From positions 1 to 17,213 of the forward strand of contig CAMOLD010000017.1 of assembly GCA_946618395.1 (NCBI GenBank): 17,213 nucleotides of DNA. Direction: 5' to 3'. The notes under the pieces were generated by a model. It had not been told where the DNA came from and ran no database searches. It saw only the letters and a program-made list of their open reading frames with translations. The position numbers and the translations under genes are program-made. The DNA comes from an uncultured Clostridia bacterium (GTDB lineage Bacteria > Bacillota > Clostridia > Oscillospirales > CAG-272). Positions 7,534-14,359 of the stretch are shown piece by piece; positions within the stretch are counted from its first letter, which is position 1, and every line of letters starts with the position of its first letter.

Positions 7534-7582
7534 ATAAAATATGGATTTTTTTGCATTTTTTTGCCTTTTTTTCGCTTCTCTC

Positions 7583-7611
7583 TTGCCAAATCCGGGAGAA
7601 TCGTTTATAAT
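7583..7611 (+). promoter_or_regulatory. Sigma-A promoter of ychF
   Basis: TTGCCA (7583-7588), a 17-base spacer and a perfect TATAAT (7606-7611) on the plus strand. It lies 39 bases before the ychF ATG. Confidence 0.87.
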
Positions 7612-7650
7612 ATACGGGAAGAACAGAACAAAACGAAAGAGGTCAACCTT

Positions 7651-8745
7651 ATGAAACTTGGCATTGTCGGATTGCCGAACGTTGGAAAAAGCACGCTTTT
7701 TAACGCGCTGACCAATGCCGGTGCCGAATCCGCAAACTATCCTTTTTGCACCATTGAGCCCAACGTTGGCGTTGTGACCGTTCCGGACAAACGGCTGGAT
7801 TTTCTTGCCGAAATGCATCACCCGGTAAAATACACCCCGGCGGTGATTGAATTTGTTGATATTGCGGGCCTGGTCAAGGGCGCTTCCAAAGGCGAAGGGC
7901 TTGGCAACCAGTTTTTGGGCAATATCCGCGAGGTGGACGCCATTTTGCACGTCATTCGCTGTTTTGAGGACGATAACATCATCCACGTAGACGGAAAAAT
8001 TGACCCCATGCGCGATTTGGAAACCATCAATTTGGAATTGATTTTTTCGGATATGGAAATTTTGGAGCGCCGCATTGACAAAACCAAAAAAGCCCTGCGC
8101 GGCGACAAGAAATATGCGGCGGAGCTGGAACTTTTGGAAAAGATTTACGCCGTTTTGGAAAGCGGAAAAAGCGCGCGCACGCTGGAATTGACCGAGGATG
8201 AGAAAGCGATTTTGGCCGACACCCCTCTTTTGACCATGAAACCGGTGATCTACGTTGCCAATGTGAGCGAAGACTATGCCGCAAAAGAACCGATCGACCT
8301 TCCGGCATACAAAGCGCTGAAAGAATTTGCCGCGGAGGAACATTCCCAGCTTATTCCCATTTGCTGCCAGATTGAGGCTGAAATTGCCGAGCTTTCGGCA
8401 GAGGAAAAGAGCCTGTTCCTTGCCGACCTGGGCATTGAGGAAAGCGGATTGGACCGCTTGATTAAAGCAAGCTATTCCCTTTTGGGTCTGATCAGCTTTT
8501 TGACCGCCGGGCCGGACGAATGCCGCGCCTGGACAATTCGCAAAGGGACAAAAGCTCCCAAAGCCGCCGGAAAAATCCACTCGGATATTGAGCGCGGATT
8601 CATTCGCGCCGAGGTGGTTGCTTTTGACGATTTGAAAAAATACGGCAGTATGAACGCCGTAAAAGAAGCCGGAGCTTTGCGCAGCGAAGGAAAAGACTAT
8701 ATCATGCAGGACGGCGACATCGTCTTCTTCCGCTTTAACGTATAA
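7651..8745 (+). CDS. ychF: Redox-responsive ATPase/GTPase YchF (OLA1 family)
   Basis: A 364-residue universal P-loop protein of the Obg/YchF family that binds ribosomes and hydrolyses ATP in preference to GTP. Visible: Walker A GLPNVGKST (7-15), the switch segment NYPFCTIEPNVGVV (29-42), G3 DIAGLVKGASKGEGLGNQFL (70-89), and the family-specific NVSE (204-207) in place of the NKxD of true GTPases. A helical-domain insertion lies at about 130-195, and a C-terminal TGS domain ends in DYIMQDGDIVFFRFNV. Its length matches the family norm (about 363). The ATG at 7651 follows AAAGAGG and a clear promoter. The frame is open from 7528, but that part lies upstream of the promoter. It is the only plus-strand gene in the window and is monocistronic, with its own terminator. 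Confidence 0.97.
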   Translation: MKLGIVGLPNVGKSTLFNALTNAGAESANYPFCTIEPNVGVVTVPDKRLDFLAEMHHPVKYTPAVIEFVDIAGLVKGASKGEGLGNQFLGNIREVDAILHVIRCFEDDNIIHVDGKIDPMRDLETINLELIFSDMEILERRIDKTKKALRGDKKYAAELELLEKIYAVLESGKSARTLELTEDEKAILADTPLLTMKPVIYVANVSEDYAAKEPIDLPAYKALKEFAAEEHSQLIPICCQIEAEIAELSAEEKSLFLADLGIEESGLDRLIKASYSLLGLISFLTAGPDECRAWTIRKGTKAPKAAGKIHSDIERGFIRAEVVAFDDLKKYGSMNAVKEAGALRSEGKDYIMQDGDIVFFRFNV

Positions 8746-8760
8746 TCCTTCAAAAATATC

Positions 8761-8792
8761 AGCCGCAGTCAACCAATGACTGCGGCTTTTTC
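8761..8792 (+). terminator. ychF terminator, probably shared with sigF
   Basis: AGCCGCAGTCA (8761-8771) pairs with TGACTGCGGCT (8777-8787), an 11-bp perfect stem with a 5-base loop, followed by TTTTT on the plus strand. The T-run touches the sigF stop codon (8792-8794). Read on the minus strand the hairpin is followed by GATATTTTTG, so it could also end the spoIIA transcript. Confidence 0.93.
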
Positions 8793-9529
8793 TATCCCCC
8801 GAGCGACAGGCGCATATTTTGCAGAATCTTTTTTTCCTCGCGCGAAACTTTTACCTGGGAAAGCCCCAGTTCGGCGGCAGTTTGCTGTTGCGTCAGGTTG
8901 CGAAAATAGCGCAGCAAAACGATTTTGCGCCAAAGGGGCGGCAATTTCCCAATGCTTTGGGCAATGGCAACGCGGTCGCAAATCCGCTCGGTTTCCCGTT
9001 CGGACTCCTCGTCCGAAAGCGTCCCCTCCAACGTAAGTCCCCCGTCATCATCATGGATGGATTCGGAGAGCGAGGCGATTGGCGAAAGCGCGTCCAGCGA
9101 GATTGCCGCCTCTTCTTTGGAAATGCCGCAAAGCGCGGCAAGCTCGGCAATGCCGGGCTCCCGCCCCTCCTCTGTTAAAATCCGGTTCTTTTCGCGCATC
9201 AACGCAATGCCCTGCTTTCGGTAGATGCGGCTGACTTTGATTGGTCCGTCATCCCGCAGATGGCGGCGGATCTCTCCGGCGATCAACGGGACGGCATAAG
9301 TGGAAAACTGCGCGCCGAATTCCGGCGAAAAAGAGCGAATGGCTTTGATCATTCCGATGGTGCCGATTTGCATCAAATCGTCGTATTCCGTCCCTCTGCC
9401 AAGGAAGCGCAACACCACCGCGCGAACAAGCCCCATGTTCTCCTCCACCAAAAGCGATTCGGCAGACGAATCGCCGGCAAGAAAGCGCGCCAAAAGGGAT
9501 TCGTTGCGCTCCTTCAAACAATCCGGCAT
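8792..9529 (-). CDS. sigF: Sporulation sigma factor F
   Basis: A 245-residue sigma-70-family factor that directs early forespore transcription. Region 2 is clear: NMGLVRAVVLRF (31-42), EYDDLMQIGTIGMIKAI (48-64) and FGAQFSTYAVPLIAGEIRRH (71-90). Region 3 follows at about 100-160, and region 4 ends in a helix-turn-helix (NLTQQQTAAELGLSQVKVSR, about 211-230). The length fits SigF (about 250). The spoIIAA-spoIIAB genes directly upstream distinguish it from SigG and SigB. Two starts are possible; I choose 9529 because AAGGGGG lies 8 bases before it, whereas the ATG at 9547 has no ribosome site. It begins 24 bases after spoIIAB. Unlike Bacillus subtilis, no spoVA gene follows; the ychF terminator comes immediately after. 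Confidence 0.95.
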   Translation of the reverse strand: MPDCLKERNESLLARFLAGDSSAESLLVEENMGLVRAVVLRFLGRGTEYDDLMQIGTIGMIKAIRSFSPEFGAQFSTYAVPLIAGEIRRHLRDDGPIKVSRIYRKQGIALMREKNRILTEEGREPGIAELAALCGISKEEAAISLDALSPIASLSESIHDDDGGLTLEGTLSDEESERETERICDRVAIAQSIGKLPPLWRKIVLLRYFRNLTQQQTAAELGLSQVKVSREEKKILQNMRLSLGG

Positions 9530-9553
9530 ATTCAAATCCCCCTTCATGGGTAT

Positions 9554-10006
9554 TTATGGATGTAAACGCTTCAAAAGAACAACGGTTGTGCCGCGCCCCG
9601 GGCGGCTTTGCACGCGGACGGCATCGCAAAAGCTTTCCATAACGGTAAAGCCCATGCCGCTCCGCTCTCCTGCGGCGTCGGTGGTAAAAAGCGGCTCGCG
9701 CGCTTTTTTAATGTCGGGAATGCCGCAACCGCGATCGCGGATTTCTACCTGCACAATCCTGCCCTCGCAAAGTTTGACATTCAGCCGGATTTCGCCAATG
9801 CCATCCCGGTAGGCGTGGACAATGCAGTTGGTAACCGCCTCGGAAACGGCGCATTTCAAATCCGCCAGCTCCACGGCGGTTGGGTTGAGTTGCGCGCAAA
9901 ACGCCGCGACTGCGGCGCGCGCAAAGCCCTCGTTGACCGAGCGGGAGGGCATTTTCAAATCCATTTCGTTCTCCACACGCGCAGTATAATCAATGGTTGC
10001 GGTCAT
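9554..10006 (-). CDS. spoIIAB: Anti-sigma F factor / serine kinase SpoIIAB
   Basis: A 150-residue GHKL-fold protein that binds and inhibits sigma-F and, as a kinase, phosphorylates SpoIIAA. Visible are an N-box SEAVTNCIVHAY (55-66) with Glu56 and Asn60, G1 DRGCGIPD (91-98), the conserved REPLFTT before the ATP lid (103-109), and G2 ERSGMGFTVME (114-124). The middle part NEGFARAAVAAFCAQLNPT closely parallels the Bacillus protein. Its ATG at 10006 overlaps the spoIIAA stop by four bases (ATGA), so translation is probably coupled, keeping the two partners stoichiometric. AAGGAG lies 9 bases upstream, which fixes the start. Extra N-terminal residues (MTATIDYTARVE) extend the Bacillus start slightly. 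Confidence 0.96.
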   Translation of the reverse strand: MTATIDYTARVENEMDLKMPSRSVNEGFARAAVAAFCAQLNPTAVELADLKCAVSEAVTNCIVHAYRDGIGEIRLNVKLCEGRIVQVEIRDRGCGIPDIKKAREPLFTTDAAGERSGMGFTVMESFCDAVRVQSRPGRGTTVVLLKRLHP

Positions 10007-10353
10007 TTGGAAGTTCTCCTTTCCGTATTTGAAAATTGAATTTGGATAACGCGGTCAAGCGCGGCAAGGCGGATCATGCGCCCCGCGGCGGGCGAAGGGT
10101 CCAAAACGATCAGCTGTCCCCCATAGCGGTTTGCGGTTGCCATCCGCCCCATAATCAGCCCCAAGCCGGAACTATCCATAAAATCAATAGAAGAAAGATC
10201 TAAATAGACGTATTTGGGGCGATCCGAAAGCAGTTTTTCGTCAATTTGAACACGGACATCGACCGCGGAATGATGGTCGATTTCCCCCGAAAGGCGGATA
10301 TACAGGGTATCCTGCATCCTTTCAAACGCAACCTGGTGCTTAACATGAATCAT
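10003..10353 (-). CDS. spoIIAA: Anti-sigma F factor antagonist SpoIIAA
   Basis: A 116-residue STAS-domain protein. In its unphosphorylated form it captures SpoIIAB and frees sigma-F in the forespore; SpoIIE dephosphorylates it. Visible are LSGEIDHHSA (21-30), which matches the Bacillus LTGELDHHTA, and the phosphorylation motif FMDSSGLG (58-65), in which Ser61 corresponds to Bacillus Ser58. The length is within one residue of the Bacillus protein. The start at 10353 is preferred over an ATG at 10362 because the latter abuts the AAAAGGAG site, while 10353 is nine bases from it. It is the first gene of the spoIIA operon. Confidence 0.96.
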   Translation of the reverse strand: MIHVKHQVAFERMQDTLYIRLSGEIDHHSAVDVRVQIDEKLLSDRPKYVYLDLSSIDFMDSSGLGLIMGRMATANRYGGQLIVLDPSPAAGRMIRLAALDRVIQIQFSNTERRTSK

Positions 10354-10405
10354 GAAACGCATCTCCTTTTTGAAAATCCGACGGGCTTGTCCCCGGTTTG
10401 GTTTT

Positions 10406-10411
10406 ATCATA
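10406..10411 (-). promoter_or_regulatory. Possible -10 element for the spoIIA operon
   Basis: TATGAT with a TGn extension lies 52 bases upstream of the spoIIAA start, downstream of the rplS terminators. No good -35 box is present at 17 bases (CAGTTT), and I cannot find a convincing sigma-H pattern (AGGA..T with GAAT) in the 80-base gap. The real promoter may use another consensus. Confidence 0.25.
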
Positions 10412-10424
10412 TCATGAAAGAAAG

Positions 10425-10451
10425 AAAAAAACTGTCGCAAAAAGGCGACAG
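10425..10451 (-). terminator. Second rplS terminator
   Basis: CTGTCGC (10432-10438) pairs with GCGACAG (10445-10451), a perfect 7-bp stem with a 6-base loop. On the minus strand it is followed by seven Ts (10425-10431). It is a backup to the larger hairpin just upstream and shields spoIIA from rplS read-through. Confidence 0.85.
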
Positions 10452-10453
10452 CA

Positions 10454-10498
10454 AAAAGAAAAAAGAAAGACCGGCGACATTGTTTGTCACCGGTCTTT
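10454..10498 (-). terminator. First rplS terminator
   Basis: A 14-bp stem (10466-10479 with 10485-10498) has a 5-base loop. On the minus strand all positions pair, one as a T-G wobble; on the plus strand that position is a C-A mismatch, so the structure works for the rplS transcript. The 3' side is T-rich (CTTTCTTTTTTCTTTTT). It lies 20 bases after the rplS stop. Confidence 0.9.
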
Positions 10499-10518
10499 TC
10501 TTGCTGAAAAACGGATGG

Positions 10519-10860
10519 TCAAATTTGCTCTTTGACCTTGGAAGCTTTACCAACTCTGCCACGCAGGTAGTAGAGTTTTGCACGGCGGATTTTACCGACG
10601 CGGGTGATTTCCACTTTTTCAACGTTGGGAGAATGAATCGGGAATGTTTTCTCTACGCCGACGCCGTAGGAAATGCGGCGAACGGTGAAGGTTTCGGAAA
10701 TGCCGCCGCCGTGTCTGGCAATAACGGTTCCCTCAAACATTTGGATTCTCTCTCTGGTACCCTCTTTGATTTTGTTGTGAACACGAACGGTGTCACCAAT
10801 GCGGATTACGGGTACTTCGCTTTTCAATTGCTCGTTTGCAAAAGCCTCAATCTGATTCAT
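10519..10860 (-). CDS. rplS: 50S ribosomal protein L19
   Basis: A 113-residue protein of the large ribosomal subunit, near the 30S interface. The family pattern is complete: IRIGDTVRVHNKIKEG (20-35), RIQMFEGTVIARHGGGISETFTVRRISYGVGVEKTFP (38-74), and the basic C-terminus VGKIRRAKLYYLRGRVGKASKVKE. The usual length is about 115. The ATG at 10860 has AAGGAGG 7 bases upstream. It has its own promoter, a structured leader of about 78 bases and two terminators, so it is a single-gene transcript here. In many Bacillota it follows rimM-trmD; here it stands alone, between coaD and the spoIIA operon. Confidence 0.97.
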   Translation of the reverse strand: MNQIEAFANEQLKSEVPVIRIGDTVRVHNKIKEGTRERIQMFEGTVIARHGGGISETFTVRRISYGVGVEKTFPIHSPNVEKVEITRVGKIRRAKLYYLRGRVGKASKVKEQI

Positions 10861-10938
10861 GATGAGCCCTCCTTCAAAATCAGGTGTTCATGCGAGCATG
10901 CAGCGGACCACCCTCAAAATAGCGCATTTTTTGCGCAA
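10861..10938 (-). promoter_or_regulatory. Structured 5' leader of rplS (possible autoregulatory L19 leader)
   Basis: The predicted transcript carries about 78 untranslated bases. Two hairpins are visible on the minus strand: GCGCA/TGCGC with a five-A loop near the 5' end, and GGTGGTC/GAACACC (10883-10912, one mismatch) with CATG/CATG inside. Ribosomal-protein leaders, including one for L19 in low-GC Gram-positives, are known to bind their own product. I cannot confirm that this leader fits that family. Confidence 0.4.
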
Positions 10939-10945
10939 CGCGTAT

Positions 10946-10974
10946 ATTATAGCATAAGAAGATTCGTTTTGCAA
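10946..10974 (-). promoter_or_regulatory. Sigma-A promoter of rplS
   Basis: TTGCAA (10969-10974), a 17-base spacer and a perfect TATAAT (10946-10951) on the minus strand, with TGC before the -10 box (extended -10). It sits 85 bases upstream of the rplS ATG. Confidence 0.9.
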
Positions 10975-10976
10975 TA

Positions 10977-11001
10977 CTTTTTTCAATTTTTTTGAAAAAA
11001 G
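10977..11001 (-). terminator. Weak A/T-rich hairpin after coaD
   Basis: CTTTTTTCAA (10977-10986) pairs with TTGAAAAAAG (10992-11001), a 10-bp stem with a 5-base loop, just after the coaD stop. It is almost all A/T and has no T-run after it on the minus strand, so termination is uncertain. coaD transcripts may read into rplS. Confidence 0.35.
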
Positions 11002-11003
11002 AG

Positions 11004-11501
11004 TTATTTTTTGAAAGCCTTGATGGAAAAATCCAGCAAAATGGGAACCGCTTGATCCGCCACCAAACCGGTAAGCGGCATTCCCTTTTCCATCAACCGG
11101 CGCACAAGCGTAGAGCTGATCTCTTTGGTTCCCGGTTTTGCCGGGATCAATTCCGTAACAAAGCGCGGATTGTGGGCGCGATTCCATTCGTCCTGCGTTT
11201 TCTCGTAGGCATAGTCCTTCTCGTTGCGGTAGCCCTTGCAAACAACGTCCGCATGAAGGCGGTCAAATAAATCCACCAAAAGCCCGTTGTCGGCAATCAC
11301 CTTAACGTTTGGAAGATCCGCAACCGTCAGTTCCGCGATTTTGCAACGCAACGCGGAATCCAGAAGCGGCTGTTTTTCAAAATTGGTCATCACCGCAACA
11401 TAAACTGTCTCATACCGCGCGGCAACAGTTTCCACAAGGGCGCGGTGCCCGGTTGTCATCGGGTCAAAGCTGCCCGGAACAATGGCGATTTTCCCGTTCA
11501 T
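11004..11501 (-). CDS. coaD: Pantetheine-phosphate adenylyltransferase
   Basis: A 165-residue cytoplasmic enzyme that joins 4'-phosphopantetheine and ATP to dephospho-CoA, the fourth step of CoA synthesis. It has the nucleotidyltransferase motif PGSFDPMTTGH (9-19, catalytic His19) and the C-terminal ISSTLVRR (128-135), the family's ISST/S motif. The middle region (CKGYRNEKDYAYEKTQ, 88-103) departs from the usual RGLR..DFEYE wording, though the KGYR and YE pattern is kept. The length is close to the usual 160. The ATG at 11501 overlaps the rsmD stop by four bases. The coupling of rsmD and coaD is a common arrangement in bacteria and supports both calls. Confidence 0.93.
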   Translation of the reverse strand: MNGKIAIVPGSFDPMTTGHRALVETVAARYETVYVAVMTNFEKQPLLDSALRCKIAELTVADLPNVKVIADNGLLVDLFDRLHADVVCKGYRNEKDYAYEKTQDEWNRAHNPRFVTELIPAKPGTKEISSTLVRRLMEKGMPLTGLVADQAVPILLDFSIKAFKK

Positions 11502-12073
11502 TCCCCATCCTCCTTACGATATTCCAACAACGTCAAAAAGGCAACGCCGTGCTTTTTTTGACCGCGGATTTCAAAACACTCCGCAAGCTTTTTTTCACCG
11601 GCAAACACGTCCTCGGGGGTTCCCGTTTCGCAAAGCACCAGTGCGCCGGGCAAAAGCATATCCCCTTTGCAAAGCAGAGAAAGCGCCTGCGGAATAAGCC
11701 TCATCGCATAGGGCGGGTCTAAAAATACGAGGTCGAATTTTTCGCCGGGATTGCCGCGCAAAAAAGAGAGCGCGTCGCCCCGGAAGACGTTGGCGTTTGC
11801 CTGCAATTTTGCCTTTTGTAAATTGGCACGCACGCATTGAATTGCCGCGCCGGAAGAATCCGTAAAGGTGGCGCTTTTTGCACCGCGGCTCAAAGCCTCG
11901 ATTCCCAGCTGACCGGAGCCGGCAAACAAATCCAGCACCCTTCTGCCCTCCACCTCAAACTGGATCATGGAAAACAGGGCTTCTTTGGCGCGCTCCGAGG
12001 TCGGGCGGGTGGTTTCCCCCTCGGGCGTTTGCAATTTGATTCCTTTTGCCGCCCCTGTAATGACACGCATCAT
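11498..12073 (-). CDS. rsmD: 16S rRNA (guanine966-N2)-methyltransferase
   Basis: A 191-residue SAM-dependent methyltransferase that modifies 16S rRNA at G966 (E. coli numbering). Visible are the N-terminal RVITGAAKGIKL with RPTSERAKEALF (23-34), the SAM-binding motif DLFAGSGQLGIEALSRGA (48-65), and catalytic LDPPY (118-122). The length is typical (about 185). The start at 12073 (ATGATG) overlaps the uvrC stop by four bases, with GGAGG 10 bases upstream; the second ATG at 12070 is an alternative. It is translationally coupled to coaD, which begins within its stop. Confidence 0.95.
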   Translation of the reverse strand: MMRVITGAAKGIKLQTPEGETTRPTSERAKEALFSMIQFEVEGRRVLDLFAGSGQLGIEALSRGAKSATFTDSSGAAIQCVRANLQKAKLQANANVFRGDALSFLRGNPGEKFDLVFLDPPYAMRLIPQALSLLCKGDMLLPGALVLCETGTPEDVFAGEKKLAECFEIRGQKKHGVAFLTLLEYRKEDGE

Positions 12074-13920
12074 GTTTGATCATCCTCCGATGAATGATAC
12101 TGCCGGTAAATTGCAAGCGCGTCCTTTTTGCTGACGCCTTTTACCGCTTCGATTTCTGTAACGGTTGCTTTTTTTACGGCGGCAAGTCCGCCAAACGCCG
12201 CAAGAATTGTTTTTGCTTTTGCATCACCGATGCCGGGAATTTTCGTCAGCACGGAATGCGAAACGGTGTTGCGCTTTGCTTTTTCCATGATCCGTAATGT
12301 ATAACGGTGAATCTCCTCCTGGATGCGGTAGATAAGCGTGTAAACATCCCGCTCGCGCGCAATGTTGATCTCCTCGCTCCCGGTGCAAAGCGCACGGGTC
12401 TTGTGGTAATCGTCCTTGACCATTCCGAAAACCGGAATCCGCTCCAGCCCCAGTTCGCTCAACTTTTGACGGATCACAGAAACGTGTCCGCGTCCGCCGT
12501 CCAAAAGGATGAGGTCCGGCTCCTCGGCAAACGAACCGGAGGGATCCGACAGGTGGGAAAAGCGGCGCTCGATCGCCTCCGCCATGCTGGCATAGTCATC
12601 GGTGGTTCCGACAACGCTTTTGATATGGAATGCACGGTAATCCGCTTTGGAAAAAGACCCGTTTTTACAAACGATCATTCCAGCGGTCAGATGCTCGGAA
12701 CCGATGTTGGAAATGTCATATGCCTCGATCCTTTGCGGATAGACTTCCAGCTGCAACAATTCGGCAAGGCGCCCAAGCGTTCCCTCCTCTTTTTCGGAGT
12801 CCAGGCGGTAGCGTTTGGCGCGCTCGGCGGCGTTGCTTTGAACAAGCTCGCAAAGTGTGCGCAATGCTCCGCGCTCGGGCGTGTGAACGTCCACTTTTCT
12901 TCCGGCTTGCTCCGAAAGGTATGCCGAAAGCAGTTTCCGGTCCTCGGGCTCCATGGAGAAAGAAAGCAGCACACGCGGCGGAATATAGGCGCGCGCGCGG
13001 TAATGATCGATCAAAAACGCTGTTAAGTCTTCGCAAATTTCATCGGCGCCGAAAAGAAAATCGGAGGAATCCTGAACCACACCGCCACGGATATAGAAAA
13101 CCGAAATGCAGGTGCAAAAATCATCCGCCCAAAGCGCAAACACGTCCTGCTCGGCATCCGGCGAGGCAACAACGCTCTGCTTTTCCCGAATTGCCGTCAG
13201 CGCGCGAATGGTATCCCTGCATTTGGCGGCCGCCTCAAAGCGCTCCGCCTCTGCCTCTTTTTGCATTTGCTCTTCCAGCAGTTTGCGCACGGCGTCGTTC
13301 TTGCCGTTCAGAATTTCCGCGGCATAGGAAACGGCTTTGCGGTGTTCCTCCTGACTGACGCGTCCGGTGCAAAGCCCGGCGCATTTTCCCATTTCGTAAT
13401 AAATGCAGGGGCGCCCTTTGCCAATCTCCTGCGGAAATTTCCGCCGGCAGGTTGGAAGCCCGAGCGTTTTGGAAAGCAGATCGATCATGGAATAGGCGAT
13501 TGACGCGCCCGAATACGGCCCGAAATACTTTCCCTTGTCCGCATCGCGCTTTCGGGTAAAGACCAGGCGCGGATATTCCTCTGCCGTGATTTTGATATAG
13601 GGGTAAGACTTTGCATCTTTGAGCAGAATGTTATACTTGGGTTTATACTGCTTGATCAGCGTATTTTCAAGCGAAAGGGATTCCATTTCGTTGGAGCAGA
13701 TATAGTAATCGAAATCGGAGACGGATAAAACCATGCGCGCGGTTTTTATGTTCTTTTCGCTGTTTTGAAAGTATTGAGAAACGCGGTTTTTGAGCTTGCG
13801 CGATTTTCCGACGTAAATCACTTTTCCGTTTTTATCGCGCATGAGATAAACGCCCGGAACAAGCGGCAACGAGTTTGCCTTTTCCAATAGGCGGGCGCGG
13901 TCTTTTTCGGTTTGCGGCAT
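12070..13920 (-). CDS. uvrC: UvrABC excinuclease subunit C
   Basis: A 616-residue nuclease that makes both cuts around a DNA lesion in nucleotide excision repair, after UvrA2B hands it damaged DNA. The domains are in the normal order. The GIY-YIG nuclease (about 18-95) has PGVYLMRD and VIYVGKS. Four cysteines (C158, C172, C180, C184) match the spacing reported for the Fe-S site of E. coli UvrC. A UVR helix-hairpin (about 208-242) gives UvrB contact. The RNase H-like nuclease has YDISN (401-405), LLDGGRGHV (472-480) and EEIHRY (535-540). C-terminal tandem helix-hairpin-helix motifs (TKIPGIGDAKAKTILAAFGG) follow. The ATG at 13920 has GGAGGG 9 bases upstream. No promoter is evident directly before it; it starts 23 bases after the T-run of the ptsH hairpin. 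Confidence 0.97.
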   Translation of the reverse strand: MPQTEKDRARLLEKANSLPLVPGVYLMRDKNGKVIYVGKSRKLKNRVSQYFQNSEKNIKTARMVLSVSDFDYYICSNEMESLSLENTLIKQYKPKYNILLKDAKSYPYIKITAEEYPRLVFTRKRDADKGKYFGPYSGASIAYSMIDLLSKTLGLPTCRRKFPQEIGKGRPCIYYEMGKCAGLCTGRVSQEEHRKAVSYAAEILNGKNDAVRKLLEEQMQKEAEAERFEAAAKCRDTIRALTAIREKQSVVASPDAEQDVFALWADDFCTCISVFYIRGGVVQDSSDFLFGADEICEDLTAFLIDHYRARAYIPPRVLLSFSMEPEDRKLLSAYLSEQAGRKVDVHTPERGALRTLCELVQSNAAERAKRYRLDSEKEEGTLGRLAELLQLEVYPQRIEAYDISNIGSEHLTAGMIVCKNGSFSKADYRAFHIKSVVGTTDDYASMAEAIERRFSHLSDPSGSFAEEPDLILLDGGRGHVSVIRQKLSELGLERIPVFGMVKDDYHKTRALCTGSEEINIARERDVYTLIYRIQEEIHRYTLRIMEKAKRNTVSHSVLTKIPGIGDAKAKTILAAFGGLAAVKKATVTEIEAVKGVSKKDALAIYRQYHSSEDDQT

Positions 13921-13943
13921 GGAAATTTTCCCTCCTTTCTTTG

Positions 13944-14001
13944 AAAAAAAGCGGCGTGCAATCCGGGAGAGCGGTTCAAATCAGTCTCCGGCGCACGCCG
14001 C
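13944..14001 (-). terminator. Terminator-like hairpin between ptsH and uvrC
   Basis: GCGGCGTGC (13951-13959) pairs with GCACGCCGC (13993-14001), and an inner stem (CCGGAGA with TCTCCCGG, one bulge) extends it. Seven Ts follow on the minus strand (13944-13950). It begins 25 bases after ptsH. It should end most ptsH transcripts, leaving uvrC, rsmD and coaD to read-through or an unseen promoter. Confidence 0.87.
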
Positions 14002-14026
14002 CAATTCATTTCTCAACGCATTGCAA

Positions 14027-14293
14027 TCAAAGGTTGGCAAATCCGCTGTTGATCAGTTGGATCATCGCATCCAAAGCCTCTTCTTCGCCGGCGCCGTCCG
14101 CCGTCAAAGTAATGGTCATCCCCTGCGCGATTCCGAGAGAGAGAACGCCGAGCAAACTTTTGGCATTCACCTTCCGGTCGCCGTTTTCCACCGTGATGGA
14201 GCAAGCAAAATGATTTGCTTTTTGAACGAAAAAGGTTGCCGGTCTTGCATGAAGGCCGCTGGAATTGGAGATGGTTACATCACGTGAGATCAT
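14027..14293 (-). CDS. ptsH: Phosphocarrier protein HPr
   Basis: An 88-residue HPr that passes phosphate from enzyme I to sugar-specific EIIA proteins. The active site SGLHARPAT has the phosphoaccepting His15 and Arg17. The regulatory site NAKSLLGVLSLG has Ser46, the HPr kinase/phosphorylase target used in catabolite control in Bacillota. Both being present argues for true HPr over Crh, which lacks His15. The length is exactly that of the family. The ATG at 14293 has AGGAG 8 bases upstream and a promoter about 67 bases upstream. No enzyme I gene (ptsI) lies next to it; the next gene downstream is uvrC, which is less usual than a ptsHI pair but common in Clostridia. Confidence 0.96.
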   Translation of the reverse strand: MISRDVTISNSSGLHARPATFFVQKANHFACSITVENGDRKVNAKSLLGVLSLGIAQGMTITLTADGAGEEEALDAMIQLINSGFANL

Positions 14294-14319
14294 GGTAAAA
14301 GCTCCTGTTCAATCGTCTT

Positions 14320-14335
14320 TTGGGGCAAAGCCCAA
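14320..14335 (-). promoter_or_regulatory. Small hairpin in the ptsH leader
   Basis: TTGGGC and GCCCCAA face each other (14320-14335) with a short A/T loop, in the roughly 60-base untranslated leader of ptsH. No T-run of termination quality follows on the minus strand. A function is not evident. Confidence 0.3.
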
Positions 14336-14359
14336 TGATAGCGATAATTTACTAACAGT

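Noticed and set aside
7468..8772. Long open frame upstream of and in frame with the response regulator, antisense to ychF
   Set aside because: It lies upstream of the response-regulator promoter and ribosome site and exactly mirrors ychF codons. The translation (rich in F, N, Q) resembles no family, so it is a shadow of codon bias.
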